Below are positions 1 through 9,797 of a stretch of DNA of 64,000 bases, one piece after another. Position 1 is the first letter of the stretch. The number at the start of each line of letters is the position of its first letter. The translations under genes and the position numbers were made by a program. Below the pieces are notes generated by a model. That model was not told where the DNA came from. It saw only the letters and a program-made list of their open reading frames with translations, and searched no databases. The DNA is taken from NCBI GenBank assembly GCA_036365455.1, contig JAWQUS010000026.1:17936001-18000000 (forward strand), read 5' to 3'. The DNA is from Macrosoma leucophasiata. Its lineage: Eukaryota > Arthropoda > Insecta > Lepidoptera > Hedylidae.

Positions 1-740
1 TTTACTCGTGAACATTGTCGATCAACGATTTTTTATGTTTTTAGAGCTGTGGCTACAGCAAACATGAGAGTTGTCAGGGAGTTCCATTGGGATTTTGTGT
101 TTTACGGTGGATCGGTCAGTCAAGATTTTGGTATGGGGTAATTTCCAGGATTTGATGATGCTTAAAGGTGGACAAGAGTATTCAACAGGTTAAGACCAAT
201 CCTAATCGTTGCTCTGAATTAAAAAAAAAATGTTTGTACCCTAGTAATGTGCAAACTTCTGTTAAATTCAAAACCACATTGAACTATTCTCTAAATTCGA
301 GCAAACACGATTTATCAACGCAGACAGGTAACGCAGACACCTATAAAAGAAGTATCGTAGGCAACCCTAGCAAGCGATGCTACAACGAGGTGAGATATTC
401 TGGTGCTACAGGAATTTTAAACACAATCGAATTAATAGAGTTCTATTTCTGTCCATGGCAACCACGATGCAGTTATGGTTTCGTGGGATGATCAGAGATG
501 TAGAGGGCGAAAACAAAACGTTGAAAGGCGGCGCCCTGTCTCTCTCAGTCGGACAGAAAGCAATTGAGGATATTGGAAGCTTGTCAAAATATTATTTTAT
601 CATTTTTATTTATTTATATATTTTGTTTAAATAGGCTCTATTTATTTACAGAGAAACCGATCCCAAAACATCATTTCTCATGCGGTATTCTCATGAAACT
701 TTATTTCTTCAGTATGGCCCCGTAATAACTATTTATGGTC
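1..740. other. No recognisable gene
   Basis: AT-rich sequence. Two short overlapping open frames (168-491 and 377-634) have no domain, no clear coding bias and no splice context that I can support. I see nothing else here. Confidence 0.5.
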
Positions 741-744
741 TAGT

Positions 745-862
745 GCGGGGTGCAAAAGTATCTGCATTTTGATGTTTGGTTTTTGTGTAGATGTCTATAG
801 GATGCAGTCGTGGCTTAGCATCAAACTGAACTGGAAGCTTGTTTGCCACCTTTATTACAAAA
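745..862 (-). repeat. REP-X interspersed repeat, partial, inverted
   Basis: Reverse complement of the left part of the repeat family called REP-X here. In plus-oriented copies (for example 30445-30655 and 51313-51532) that part reads GTGGCAAACAAGC, then a CACATTGATGTTAAGTGATG block, then a GTCAAAATGCAGATGCG block. This copy keeps the GCTTGTTTGCCAC end and is diverged. Family class unknown. Confidence 0.6.
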
Positions 863-1289
863 CAATATATAAATAAATGTCACATTGTTTCGAATGTAGC
901 AATTTTGTACTTTTGTACTACACATTGAACACTAAACATGTTGGAGCGTATTTTAATTACAAACCAAAAATTACAGTTTGTAGTTTATTGACACGGCAAA
1001 GAGGTTTTATGTAAACGCTGCGTCGACTGAGCGAGCAAATAATGTCACAATGTGGAGCAGATAAAGTAGCGGTAACACGAGCTGGAGGTACCTAACGCAC
1101 CGTTTCCGACTTCAACTCTTTTATACGCTGTAATAGGAAAATAGCTCCCATCCTCAATGTGTATAGAACAACGCGCCTTGTTCAGATATAATAATAACTT
1201 TTGTATAAATATTGTTGGAGTGTAATTTTACTTATTTCAGAATATCAAATTTCTTGTCGTAATTAAAACATTATTTAGATTTTATAACC
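863..1289. other. No recognisable gene
   Basis: AT-rich, non-repetitive as far as can be seen by eye. No supported open frame or RNA gene. Confidence 0.5.
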
Positions 1290-1905
1290 TGAAAATGCGG
1301 CGAGTTTCTCATAGATATTTTTAAGTAGAAATATCTTGGTACTAGAGACTTGAAATTTGGCACAAGTGTACGCCTTAATCATGCCGACAAAGTGGTAGTG
1401 GTAGAACAAAAACGTGAAAAAAATATATTTAGGGTACCTCCCCTACTACATGTAGGGGAGGTACCCTAAATACGCGAAGATATTTTTATTATTTTTCGTT
1501 TTCTACGAGTATGTAGTGTCTACGAGTATAGAGTATCGTTAGACAGGTCTTTCAAAAGTGTTAGGGATGTACTCACATCATTTTTTGATTTAGTTATGTG
1601 TTCGTGACTTATGAAGCTTTAAAGTGCCAATTTTCGTTAGAGTCAAGTGTCCCCCCAACTAAACGGTTGTTGTTGGAAATTCAACGTTATTAAAAAATAA
1701 AAGGAAAACTATCACACTTAAGTTGGCTTTACAAGTTTGCGGGTACATGTAGTGGTAGTCGACCAAATAAATATATTTTTCTAAAATTTTGAAGAACTCC
1801 ATGAATTATTTATTATTTTTTTCAATATCTTTTTTTAATTAACCTAAAAACTACACTGCGCGTAGTCCAACACGGACTTGACTGGTTTTTTAGGGTTCCG
1901 TATGT
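1290..1905 (-). repeat. GGGTTCCGT-bounded repeat, inverted copy
   Basis: About 600 bp matching, in reverse, the copy at 43833-44456. Shared blocks are the GAAAACTATCACACTTAAGT segment, the run of C before AACGGTTGTTGTTGG, the segment around GACTTGAAATTTGGC, and a terminal TTAGGGTTCCGT. A perfect 20-bp inverted duplication (arms 1426-1445 and 1453-1472, 7-nt loop) lies inside it. Non-coding; such elements are common in lepidopteran genomes. Class not determined. Confidence 0.6.
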
Positions 1906-2187
1906 GATGTTTGGTTATTTCTCGGTATTAAATAAAATATATTTATCAAAGCACACTTGCGTTTTCTTTATTGTCTTGTACCACTGTTATTCTTAATTAA
2001 TATTATTTTAATGTTCCCTCAGTTCTGCCGTGGAAGTAAGAGAGGGCGAGGGGTCCAGTCACACGACTTATATACCTCCGTCGCTGTCAGCTGTCATGTG
2101 ACTTACATTGACATGTGAGCATAAACTATTAGAATCTATTACAGACTATATTAGACCGTAGTTGGTATTTGGGTAGGGATAACTCAC

Positions 2188-2331
2188 AGAGCCTGGAGGC
2201 GCGCGAGGTGCGCGAGCGCGGGCGCGGGCGGCGCGCGCAGCAGGTTGCGCGCCAGCCGCAGCACGCGCAGCGCGCGCACCCCCGCCAGCGCGCCCTCCTC
2301 CACCTCCGAGATCCAGTTGTCCTCCGCAGAC
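2188..2331 (-). CDS. Leucine-rich-repeat protein, internal exon (two LRRs)
   Basis: A GC-rich 144-nt exon (48 codons) in AT-rich DNA. Read on the minus strand, an acceptor ...GCGCAG precedes the exon and a GTGAGT donor follows it. Both introns are phase 2, so the first base completes a Leu codon left by the previous exon. The translation shows two LRR units of about 24 residues: a DNWISEVEEGALAGV segment, then LRVLRLARNLLRAPPAPAL and LARLQAL. It continues the frame of the exon at 31181-31312 exactly, giving the pattern LHLLSAEDNWISEV across the join. The exon length is twice 72 nt, the classic LRR exon module; 72-nt phase-2 exons are well known in leucine-rich-repeat G-protein-coupled receptors but occur in other LRR proteins too. 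No membrane segment or other domain is visible, so the protein class stays open. The next intron runs off towards the window start. Confidence 0.75.
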
Positions 2332-2489
2332 CTGCGCAGTACAATATATTCACTTGGAGCAGTTCGTTAGAAGCTGAAGACGGTTCTGTGTCTGTGAAGC
2401 ACGTGTTATACGACTTATGGGCGGATAGATAACGATTGCAAATCTGATAATTTCTTCTGTGTGTTGACTTACAGGTACTATGAGTGAGC

Positions 2490-2562
2490 CTTATCTCATC
2501 ATCATCATCACTCCAGTCTAAAGACGTCCACTGCTGGACAAAGCTTTCTCCAAGACGCAACA
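2490..2562 (-). repeat. RTE-type LINE, extreme 3' end fragment
   Basis: On the minus strand this reads SFVQQWTSLDW followed by a run of GAT triplets. That is the C-terminal tail and 3' microsatellite of RTE LINEs; compare the EAYVQQWTS tail at the end of the remnant at 7915-8465. Only about 70 bp remain. Confidence 0.65.
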
Positions 2563-2644
2563 GTGTTGAACGTCATGAAAGTAAATGATGTATTGGAATG
2601 GTTTCACCGTCATTGTTCGGTTGACTGACTGCACTAGTGGGCAA

Positions 2645-2730
2645 TGGGGTCGTCACGTGCTAAATGATAGTGTTTAGCGCTATCATGCTGCGATCAGGTG
2701 GTAATCAATTCCGGCACAGAAGAACAAGAA
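2645..2730 (-). repeat. REP-X fragment, inverted
   Basis: Diverged reverse complement of the block around the TGACCGGAACACGATAGTGC core of REP-X. Short and degraded. Confidence 0.45.
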
Positions 2731-3951
2731 CTTAGACGTCAGCAGTGGCAACGTATCTGTATCGAAGCCACTGCATGACGTAAAAAGAATTACGAGACAC
2801 AACTCGCACTCGATTGCCCCGGCCCAGGTAGTACCTACCAAATTTCTCGTACTGGACTCGCTAGGCACTTAATATAAAGGTTGGGGAAAAAGTTTCTTCG
2901 CATTTTTTAAGATAATTCAAAACATTTTTTAATATAGTTTATTTAAATTTAACTAAAGTATGTATGTACCATTTTGTTCGATAACCTTTTGCCATCTTGT
3001 AGGTAGAGACATGATCCCATTGCTATAAAAATTTTGGGACTTCTCATCAAAATACCGCGACAAGTGGATTTGGCAGTCCTCTCATGATGTTAACCTAACA
3101 TTGCATAAAGAATTCTGAAGAGACCGAAACAGGTGGAAATCTGAAGGTGCAAGGTCAGGACTATACGGCGGATGCATTAACACCTCCCAGCCAAACTCTT
3201 TTAATTTTTGCTGAGTGGCTATAGATGTGTGAGGTCTAGCGTTATCATGATGAAACACCACACCCCTTCTGTTGATCAATTCCGGCCGCTTTCTCTCAAC
3301 TTCTTGCTTTAATCTCATCAGTTGTTCGCAGTAGAGTTCAGAATCGATAGTCCTGCCTGTCGGTAATAGCTCATAATGAATAATGCCCTTCCAATCCCAC
3401 CACACACACAACATCACCTTATTGCGAGTTAACCCGGGTTTCGCCACAGTCTGTGAAGCCTGACCGGCCTTTGACCACGATCTTTTTCGCACGTTCTTGT
3501 CGTACGTGATCCACTTTTCATCACCAGTTATCAGCTTCTTCAAAAATGATTCGGTTTCATTACGTCGTAATAAAGAATTACAAATGAGTACACGGTTCAT
3601 TAGGTTTCTTTCAGTGAGCTCGTGAGGTACCCAAATATCGAGCTTATTTTTGTACCCAGCTTTTTTCAAATGCGCCAAAACTGTTTTGTGATCAATCAAA
3701 GCTACGTCGTAACTACTGATATGTCGATCTTGCTCCACTTTTTCAAAAATGGCATCCATTTTATCCGTAATAGGGCGACCAGAGCGAGGTGCGTCTTTGA
3801 CATCAAAATTTCCTGATTGAAAACGCTTAAACCAAATTTGTGCTACTCTCACAGACACTGCACTAGGTCCATAAACATCGCAAATATTTTTCGCGGCTTG
3901 CGTTGCATTTTTTACCTTTTATTTTTAAAGAAAAATGGAAAGAAAAATTTG

Positions 3952-4025
3952 ACTTCAGGCGAGGCTCGAACTCGCGACCTACTGGGAATCTAGTCCAGCC
4001 GCTCTTCCAATTGAGCTACTGAAGC
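3952..4025 (-). tRNA. tRNA-like core, copy 1 (probably not a functional tRNA)
   Basis: Contains an A-box-like TAGCTCAATTGG and a B-box-like GAGTTCGAGCCTC, the internal RNA polymerase III promoter. Folding by eye gives a 7-bp acceptor stem (GCTTCAG with CTGAAGT), a GCTC/GAGC D stem and a perfect 5-bp T stem (GCGAG/CTCGC). The anticodon arm CTGGACTAGATTCCCAG has only four good pairs. The region between D and T arms is two bases longer than the standard. Best read as the tRNA-derived head of a SINE-like unit. Confidence 0.5.
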
Positions 4026-4289
4026 CCTGCCCGATTTGTCAAATCTTTCCTTCACATCTATTGCATTGCTTTATGGTAGCAGTAGCGCCATCTATTACCA
4101 ACTATGCTAGTTAGGCAACCGATATAATAGACTTTTCAGTTTACTGAATATCGTAAAGAAGTCGCTTTTACCCTTAATAATTGTTTGATATTATTTCGCA
4201 TTAACACATGCTTGTGAAATATATTGGCGCTACTGCTACCATAAAGCAATGCAATAGATGTGAAGGAAAGATTTGACAAATCGGGCAGG

Positions 4290-4363
4290 GCTTCAGTAGC
4301 TCAATTGGAAGAGCGGCTGGACTAGATTCCCAGTAGGTCGCGAGTTCGAGCCTCGCCTGAAGA
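4290..4363 (+). tRNA. tRNA-like core, copy 2 (probably not a functional tRNA)
   Basis: Same core as 3952-4025 but on the plus strand, with the same A and B boxes and the same defective anticodon arm. It is preceded by GATTTGACAAATCGGGCAGG, which is shared by all four copies. Confidence 0.5.
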
Positions 4364-4686
4364 CAAATTTTTCTTTCCATTTTTCTTTAAAAATAAAATA
4401 TATTTCACAAGCATGTGTTAATGCGAAATAATATCAAACAATTTTTTACCTTTTTTGTAGTAAAATTTTAAAATGTATCGAATTTCTTCATTAGATTCAC
4501 TCATCTTGACAGTACGAAAAACAAATGAAAATCACACATTTCCCTAATTTGAATTTGGAATTATTTTCTTTAAAATTTTAACTTTCAATGATACCAAAAC
4601 CAGCCACATACAAATACTACAGCCAAAGAGATTTTATTACAAGTTCATACATACTATAATGCGAAAAGACTTTTTCCCCAACCTAT

Positions 4687-5734
4687 TATATAACTACGAG
4701 TATATACACTTGAATTGAGAACCTCCTATATTTCAGCCCGTTAAAAATAGAATACCATCCTTCAGTTAACATCCTGGAGCGACCTCTCTACGATTTGCTA
4801 CTTAAAAAGTAGTAACCTCGACAATTTCGTCAGACCTTTTTCTAAATATAACGTAATTTATTACATTACGGTGTTACAACGCAATATAAATCTTTTGTTC
4901 AAAGGTTTGTTCATGGTTGAGAAATAGTGTCAGGTTGGTAATATCCTTAAATCACATATTATGATTAATCGCTTTTGAGTCTTTTTATAGCGCCAAGAAA
5001 AAAAAATCCGAAAAAAAGAAAAGTTATTTACGACTCCCTTATTCCAGGCAAAGAAGCACAACAGCTTGGCTAGCCAACCAACTTTCCAGGCATCTACATC
5101 CATGTTTTATAAGTGCATGTTTATAGGCTACAGTATAATAATAATGTCCGCCAAACCGAATATCGGCTACGGCGCTAATCTCAACGGAGACTACGCCAGA
5201 GAGACCGACAACGGCTTGACATGCTCTTCCACGAATGGGTACCTACCTACCACACTCCGGGCTGCTACTATTGCTACTACTAGGCTACAAATATTCACTT
5301 ACCATCAATATGAACTTCTTGCTTGTTCACCACTTTCAATACATTAAAAAAATTAAAGTAAAATCTAGTAAGTAGTTTAGTTAGCCATCGTTACATAAAA
5401 AAAATCACAGCCACACAAAGCTTTTCAGTAACTTAGCCAAGAAGTAAAGACATCTTGTAGGTATAACCTGCGGTAATGTAAGAGTCGTGATTTGTCTCAA
5501 CAGAAGCGGCCGGTGTTAGTCGGGCGTCGGGAGAAGGGATGTTACGGATTGTGGAGCTCCGTAAATGTAACCGAACCTACCAGATATTCGTAATATTTTT
5601 CTAACCGTACCGCAGCCAAATCCGAAACAAAAGTTTCCGCTAAATTCACTATTCTTTGTAACATAGTAAGTATATACGTTCCTGTGCATTTACTCGCGCG
5701 GGGGGAAAATAACTACCTCTCTTGAGGCCAAAGG
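4687..5734. other. No recognisable gene
   Basis: AT-rich sequence. An open frame at 5066-5347 has no recognisable domain and I do not support it as a gene. Nothing else seen. Confidence 0.5.
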
Positions 5735-5892
5735 TGTTCTGCCCCTGTGCCGGAAATCACAGGGTCGTACATTACTACCTGACCGGAACACGATAGTGCT
5801 GAACACTACCATTTAGCGGCAAGTATATTAGGTAATGCGGTGGTGCCTACGCTCGCGAGCTCGGTCACTGGAGCTCTACCACCAGTAAAAAA
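5735..5892 (+). repeat. REP-X interspersed repeat, right part
   Basis: Clear copy of the right half: TGACCGGAACACGATAGTGC, ACTACCATTTAGCGGCAAGT, then GGTGGTGCCTACGC, CGCGAGCTC, CACTGGAGCTCTACCACCAG. It ends with the same ACCACCAGTAAA as the copy at 51313-51532. Confidence 0.75.
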
Positions 5893-5992
5893 GTTTGCTT
5901 GTTTATTGCATTCAATAATATTTATCTAAATTCTCGTGATATAAAAAATCTAAATTTAACCAATTTTTTATAATAAATATATATAATAAATA

Positions 5993-6192
5993 GCTGTTGC
6001 CCGCGGCTTCGCCTGTGTGGATGTCGAAAAATAGCCTATGTTCTTTCTCGACTTTGAGAAAGAACATAGGCTACTTTTCGACAGCTCTATTTCTGTACCA
6101 AATTTCATTAAAATCGGTTCAGTCGTTTAGCCGTGAAAAGGTAGCAGACAGACAGACAGAGTTACTTTCGCATTTATAATATTATAGTAGGG
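5993..6192 (+). repeat. Interspersed repeat beginning GCTGTTGCCCGCGGCTTCG, with a palindrome
   Basis: Common insect repeat type: a CCCGCGGCTTCGCCTG start, an internal ACCAAATTTCATTAAAATCG, a GACAGACAGACAGA run and a terminal TTATAATATTATAGTAGGG. Related pieces are at 45087-45278, 51120-51160 and 59424-59470. A 26-bp inverted duplication with one mismatch (6024-6049 and 6056-6081, 6-nt loop) has been created inside the copy. Confidence 0.65.
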
Positions 6193-6764
6193 ATTCATGT
6201 AAGTACTTATCCGTATCCATATCCCGAACCGATATGTCATGCCCTTAACATGCCTAGACGGGAGGTGGTGACAAATTAAGGGTTGTCCGGCAGCAGGCAA
6301 CCAGGCAATCGGGGGAGGGTGAGAGCGGGAGAGGTGGAGAGGGGGGGGGAGTGAGGGCGCACGTGGCAGTCCTCTAGCGTGTGCAGTGGGAAGCTATAGG
6401 CAGAGCTACAGATTGTTAGTCAATCCTCTTATTCTTTACTATGCGTGTAGAGGGAATGCCCGTATGTACTAACAATCACCTATGAATAAGTAATTAAATA
6501 AGAGAGTAACTCACATACAAAGCTCGATAAAAAAGTGCTTGTGCTTGACGTGGGCTTGAACACTGACAGTTACGTACACGTACGTAAAGCAGTTACAGTT
6601 ACGTACATAAAACAACACTACAAAAAGATTAAGATTGCACCGTAAAACTTAAGTTGACAGACAACGCCCTCAGCACCTGCCCGACTACACACTTTTGACA
6701 AGTAACAATACCTTGGTCCTTATAGTTTCTACGTCCATCGGTCCGTCCGAAACTCTTACGTCAT
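6193..6764. other. No recognisable gene
   Basis: Contains a purine-rich G tract (about 6305-6352). No supported gene. Confidence 0.5.
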
Positions 6765-6915
6765 GTTTCTGTGCCAGAAATTACGGGGCCGTACATCTGA
6801 TCCACCTGATCGGGACACCATAGCGCTGAACACTACCATTTAGCGGCAAGTAGATTAAGTAACGCGGTGATGCCAACGACCGCGAGCTTCGTCTCTAGAA
6901 CTTTGCCACCACTGG
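6765..6915 (+). repeat. REP-X interspersed repeat, right part, diverged
   Basis: Contains GCGCTGAACACTACCATTTAGCGGCAAGTA (split here: GCGCTGAACACTACC, ATTTAGCGGCAAGTA), then ACGCGGTGATGCC and a diverged GAGCTTCGTCTC end. Confidence 0.7.
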
Positions 6916-7914
6916 AAATATTAAGAGATGCGGAAAAGAAGATCACCAAGTGCCTGAATTTTGAGTTCTGTCATCAAATTCCTCACCTTCATGAACCCTG
7001 GCAACACTCCCTACGTCGCGGTCGTACATCACAGTAGTTGGTCCGTGTCTTATAGCAGTTTAATTACTACACGCAATAAAACGGAGTGCAGTTTGCGAAC
7101 TCGTAAAATGTCATCGGATCCCGATTAAGTTATAACCGTTTACGAGGCATCCACGCGAAAACACCGTCACTGCGTAGGGTTACCTGGCTATAGGTATTTT
7201 TGGCAAATTATCTGGCATATTGACTGATTGACTTGAACTTTTACTTATACGAAATAAATAATTCTAATGTTCTCATCAAAAAAAATTACAAGGACACAGA
7301 GCTCCTATTTAATGTTATCTCACTATTTTATTTCAAAACTTAATAAAACCAACCTCACCTGTGAGCAAATGTATTGGAGAGTCAGCGACATTCTGAGGAA
7401 AACTTATAATTAGATCTGGCAACCCTGAACGCACGTCGGAGAACTTTAGACATTTTTCATTACTCGATTGAATTGTGTGCACATAAAGAAGGATTTGCTT
7501 TACATAAATATTCCTATTTCGCTGCGTCGTCTTTCTGTTTGTTTGTAAAATAGTTTTATTTATGGCGACAGCTTGTTTTATTTTGCCCGTTCGCCGTTTC
7601 ATGTTCTCCGTTCACCTCGTTTGTGATTGAAAATACATATTCAACGCAAACATAGTCGCTGGAAGTAGGCTAGCCATAAACACGCTTATTTGGAATCCGA
7701 AAAAATAACGTTACCTTGGGAATCTTGGGATGTGTCGCCGCAAACTTTTCTGGGCCGGTACCTACCTACTTAAAATTAAAGGGTCTAGGTATTGTCTAGT
7801 AACTAGGTTCATTTTTCTGTGTGAAACAACTGAAAACCTACCTTAAGTATATATTTGTATATTTTTGAATAGGTTTATGATAATTTCAATACATTATTGA
7901 AAATTGGGGTGTAA
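6916..7914. other. No recognisable gene
   Basis: Unique-looking AT-rich sequence. A minus-strand frame (7333-7602) has no domain. Nothing else seen. Confidence 0.5.
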
Positions 7915-8465
7915 GGGGTCTCAACCAACACCATTCGCCGAATCCAACTCGGCTGGGCAGCGTTCGGGAAGTTAAGGAGCGTTTTCTCGTCAAACATCCC
8001 GTAGTCCTTGAAGACGAAAGTCTTTAACCAGTCCGTTTTACGGGTGATGACCTACGGTGCCGAGACGTGTTCTCTCACTATGGGTCTCGTACGAAAGCTC
8101 CAAGTCACCCAGTGGTCAATGGAAAGGGCTATGCTCTGCGTTTCCCTACTGGATCGAATCAGAAATGAGGAGATCCGTAGGCGAACGAAAGTCGCTGACA
8201 TAGCCAAGCAGATTTCCAAGCTGAAGTGGCAATGGGCAGGGCACATAGCTCGGAGAACCGATAGCCGCTGGGGCAGAAAGGTTCTCGAGTGGAGACCACG
8301 TATCGGCAAACGCAGCGTAGGACGTCCACCTGCAAGATGGACCGACGACCTGATCAAGGCTGCAGGTAGCCGCTGCACCTCGCTTCCGATCGGTCGGCAT
8401 GGAGGTCATTGGGGGAGGCCTATGTTCAGCAGTGGACGTCTTATGGCTGATATGATGATTGAAAA
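7915..8465 (+). pseudogene. RTE-type LINE, 5'-truncated 3' end of reverse transcriptase ORF
   Basis: The translated sequence matches the C-terminal region after the polymerase domain of RTE LINEs. In order: TIRRIQLGWAAFGKL, the VMTYGAETCSLTMGL block, RNEEIRRRTKVADIAKQ, LKWQWAGHIARR and RSVGRPPARWTDD. The frame then breaks by a deletion near 8385; the normal tail (EAYVQQWTSYG then stop) continues in another frame to about 8450, followed by a short GATGAT 3' repeat. The endonuclease and catalytic polymerase parts are absent, so this is a dead 5'-truncated copy of about 550 bp. Antisense frames over it (8052-8409) are shadows. Confidence 0.8.
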
Positions 8466-9225
8466 TTAATTAAAATGATTTATCGCGTAATGGATGTTAT
8501 GTAAATAAAAAGTCAACTCTATCCCGCTTTTTAAAATACTGTGAGACAAAGGCTGGTCAGTTTTGATAAAACTTACCTACTCGTAGACAGGAAAAAAATA
8601 GCGAGCTGTGTTAGAGATTCGATAGCGCTTACCAATTTCCCGGTTAAGAAAACAACTGTCGATTCGAGACTAAGCACGTCAAAAAAAATTAAAAAGTGAT
8701 TGAAATTTAATATAGGTAGAGATTTAAAGCAAAAGGTTATGTTTTTGCCAATTTTACACATGTCTTGTCTACGGGAGACGAAACAAACTGATAAATATTT
8801 CAACAAGGTGTCTTCTCCATTTTTGTATCGCATCAGATAACATTTTCTTTTTCGGACTCCTAAAATATATTAGAGTCGTAGAGATGATTAAATACTTGAA
8901 TATATTCAGTACATTAGGCGTTGTACAATATTTGTCGTGTTTATCGCAAGCCGCGGCCGTTGCACCCGCGACCCTTCCCTCCTGCCCCCGCATCCCTCCC
9001 GGAAGCCGCCACCGCCCCGCCGCCGCCCTCTGCTCTGCTGATGACATAAGTAGTGCTATTTATCACATCCTACACCTAACAAGAGCCGGCACGCCTCTTG
9101 AAAAATGTGCCTTAACATTCTTGCTACAATTTCTTTCGCTCGCTATCATACAATTTGTATTTCATTTATAGCCAGTTGTAGAGATACGGAAATTGTAAGA
9201 TTCCCATAAAGCTTTCTATTTTACT
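8466..9225. other. No recognisable gene
   Basis: AT-rich with a GC-rich patch at 8950-9040 (CCGCCGCCGCC-like). Frames over the patch run both ways with no domain. Confidence 0.45.
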
Positions 9226-9372
9226 GGTGGTAGAGCTCCAGTGACAGAGCTTGCGGGCATAGGCACCACTGAATGACCTAATTTACGTGCCGCTAAATGG
9301 TAGGTATTGTTCAGCGCTATTGTGTCGCGGTAAGGTAATGATGTACAGCCCTGTAATGTCTGGCACAGAGGT
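9226..9372 (-). repeat. REP-X interspersed repeat, inverted
   Basis: Begins ACTGGTGGTAGAGCTCCAGT and contains GCCGCTAAATGGTAG, the reverse complement of the REP-X right half. Confidence 0.75.
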
Positions 9373-9399
9373 AAAAAAAAGTAGACTTCAGGAGTGACC

Positions 9400-9797
9400 A
9401 CGTATCTACCACCTGACTGAAACCCGATAGTGCTGAATGCAAACATTTAGCGATAAGAGTATAAGGTAGTGCGGCGGAGTCAAAATTCAAAAATTCAAAA
9501 TTCAAATCATTTATTTCAAATTGGTCTACAAGGACACTTTTGCATTGTCGGGTTTCAAGCTACCTAGAGATGATTTATAATAATAATTCAATAGGTATTA
9601 ATAAATACCAATTTAATAATAATATTTAACCGATACGTGAATCATCAAATTTTTCAATTCCTTTATAGAATAAAATGAAAAATCTGTTCGTCATAATCAT
9701 AGTCATTCACTTAGCAGAGTTCCAAGTGCACGCACTAGTGTGAGTGAGTGTGCCTGCGAGCTCTGTCACTGGAGAACTACCACTTATAAAAATTGTC
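9400..9797 (+). repeat. REP-X copy split by a LINE 3' end
   Basis: The left piece 9400-9477 carries the ACCTGACTGAAACCCGATAG and ATTTAGCGATAAG blocks. The right piece from about 9750 carries GCCTGCGAGCTCTGTCACTGG and the ACTACCACTTATAAA end. The intervening 9478-9749 is a minus-strand LINE 3' fragment, so that insertion is younger than this repeat copy. Confidence 0.65.
9478..9749 (-). repeat. Jockey/CR1-like LINE 3' end fragment
   Basis: On the minus strand it contains CTTGGAACTCTGC, resembling the CTTTGGAACTCTGCC element in the 3' untranslated region of LINE C (about 36090). It ends in a degenerate TTTGAATTTTGAAT tail at 9480-9505. No coding sequence remains. Confidence 0.6.

Larger units (their letters stand above)
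3921..4440. mobile_element. Inverted dimer of a tRNA-like unit, inserted with a 14-bp duplication
   Basis: The 520-bp insertion in the mariner transposase is flanked by the exact direct repeat ATTTTTTACCTTTT (3907-3920 and 4441-4454). It holds two copies of one unit in opposite orientation. The left half (3921-4226) is minus-oriented and runs arm, spacer, head, tRNA-like core, tail. The right half (4227-4440) is plus-oriented and begins part-way through the head. The arm (around CACAAGCATGTGTTAATGCG) closes both the inner junction and the right end. A duplication of this length suits target-primed reverse transcription of a SINE-like RNA better than a cut-and-paste transposon. The two tRNA-like cores are listed separately; the same unit is tandem at 42122-42672. 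Confidence 0.8.
2953..4504 (-). pseudogene. mariner transposase, interrupted
   Basis: DD34D transposase of the Tc1/mariner superfamily, which cuts and joins DNA at the element's inverted repeats in the nucleus. The start ATG is at 4504-4502 (MSESNEEIRY...). About 20 codons later the frame is split by the 3921-4440 insertion and resumes at about 3906 through SVRVAQIWFKRF. Visible motifs are WVPHEL, TGDEKWI (first Asp), HHDNARPH (second Asp) and YSPDLAPSD (third Asp), with 34 residues between the second and third Asp. The main open block is 3082-3858. A frameshift or small deletion near 3085 follows RLTS; the C-terminal segment EDCQIHLSRYFDEKS... to the TAG at 2955-2953 lies in another frame. 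The copy cannot make a full transposase, but most catalytic residues survive, so the decay is moderate. Confidence 0.85.
2877..4686 (-). mobile_element. mariner DNA transposon (mellifera/cecropia-like), inactivated
   Basis: Terminal inverted repeats are visible. The left end is GGTTGGGGAAAAAGTTTCTT from 2879; the right end is its near-complement finishing CTTTTTCCCCAACC at 4683. TA dinucleotides flank both ends, as expected for mariner target sites, although the exact outer bases are uncertain by 1-3 bp. The transposase reads on the minus strand. A 520-bp tRNA-like dimer (3921-4440) is inserted near the transposase start. Without it the element would be about 1.28 kb, the usual mariner size. 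Confidence 0.85.

Noticed and set aside
2129..2432. Arg/Cys-rich frames over the first LRR exon
   Set aside because: They are in the wrong frame; the splice-consistent frame gives a clean LRR sequence.
8052..8409. Two antisense frames over the RTE remnant
   Set aside because: The plus strand carries recognisable RTE protein motifs; the antisense translations do not resemble anything.
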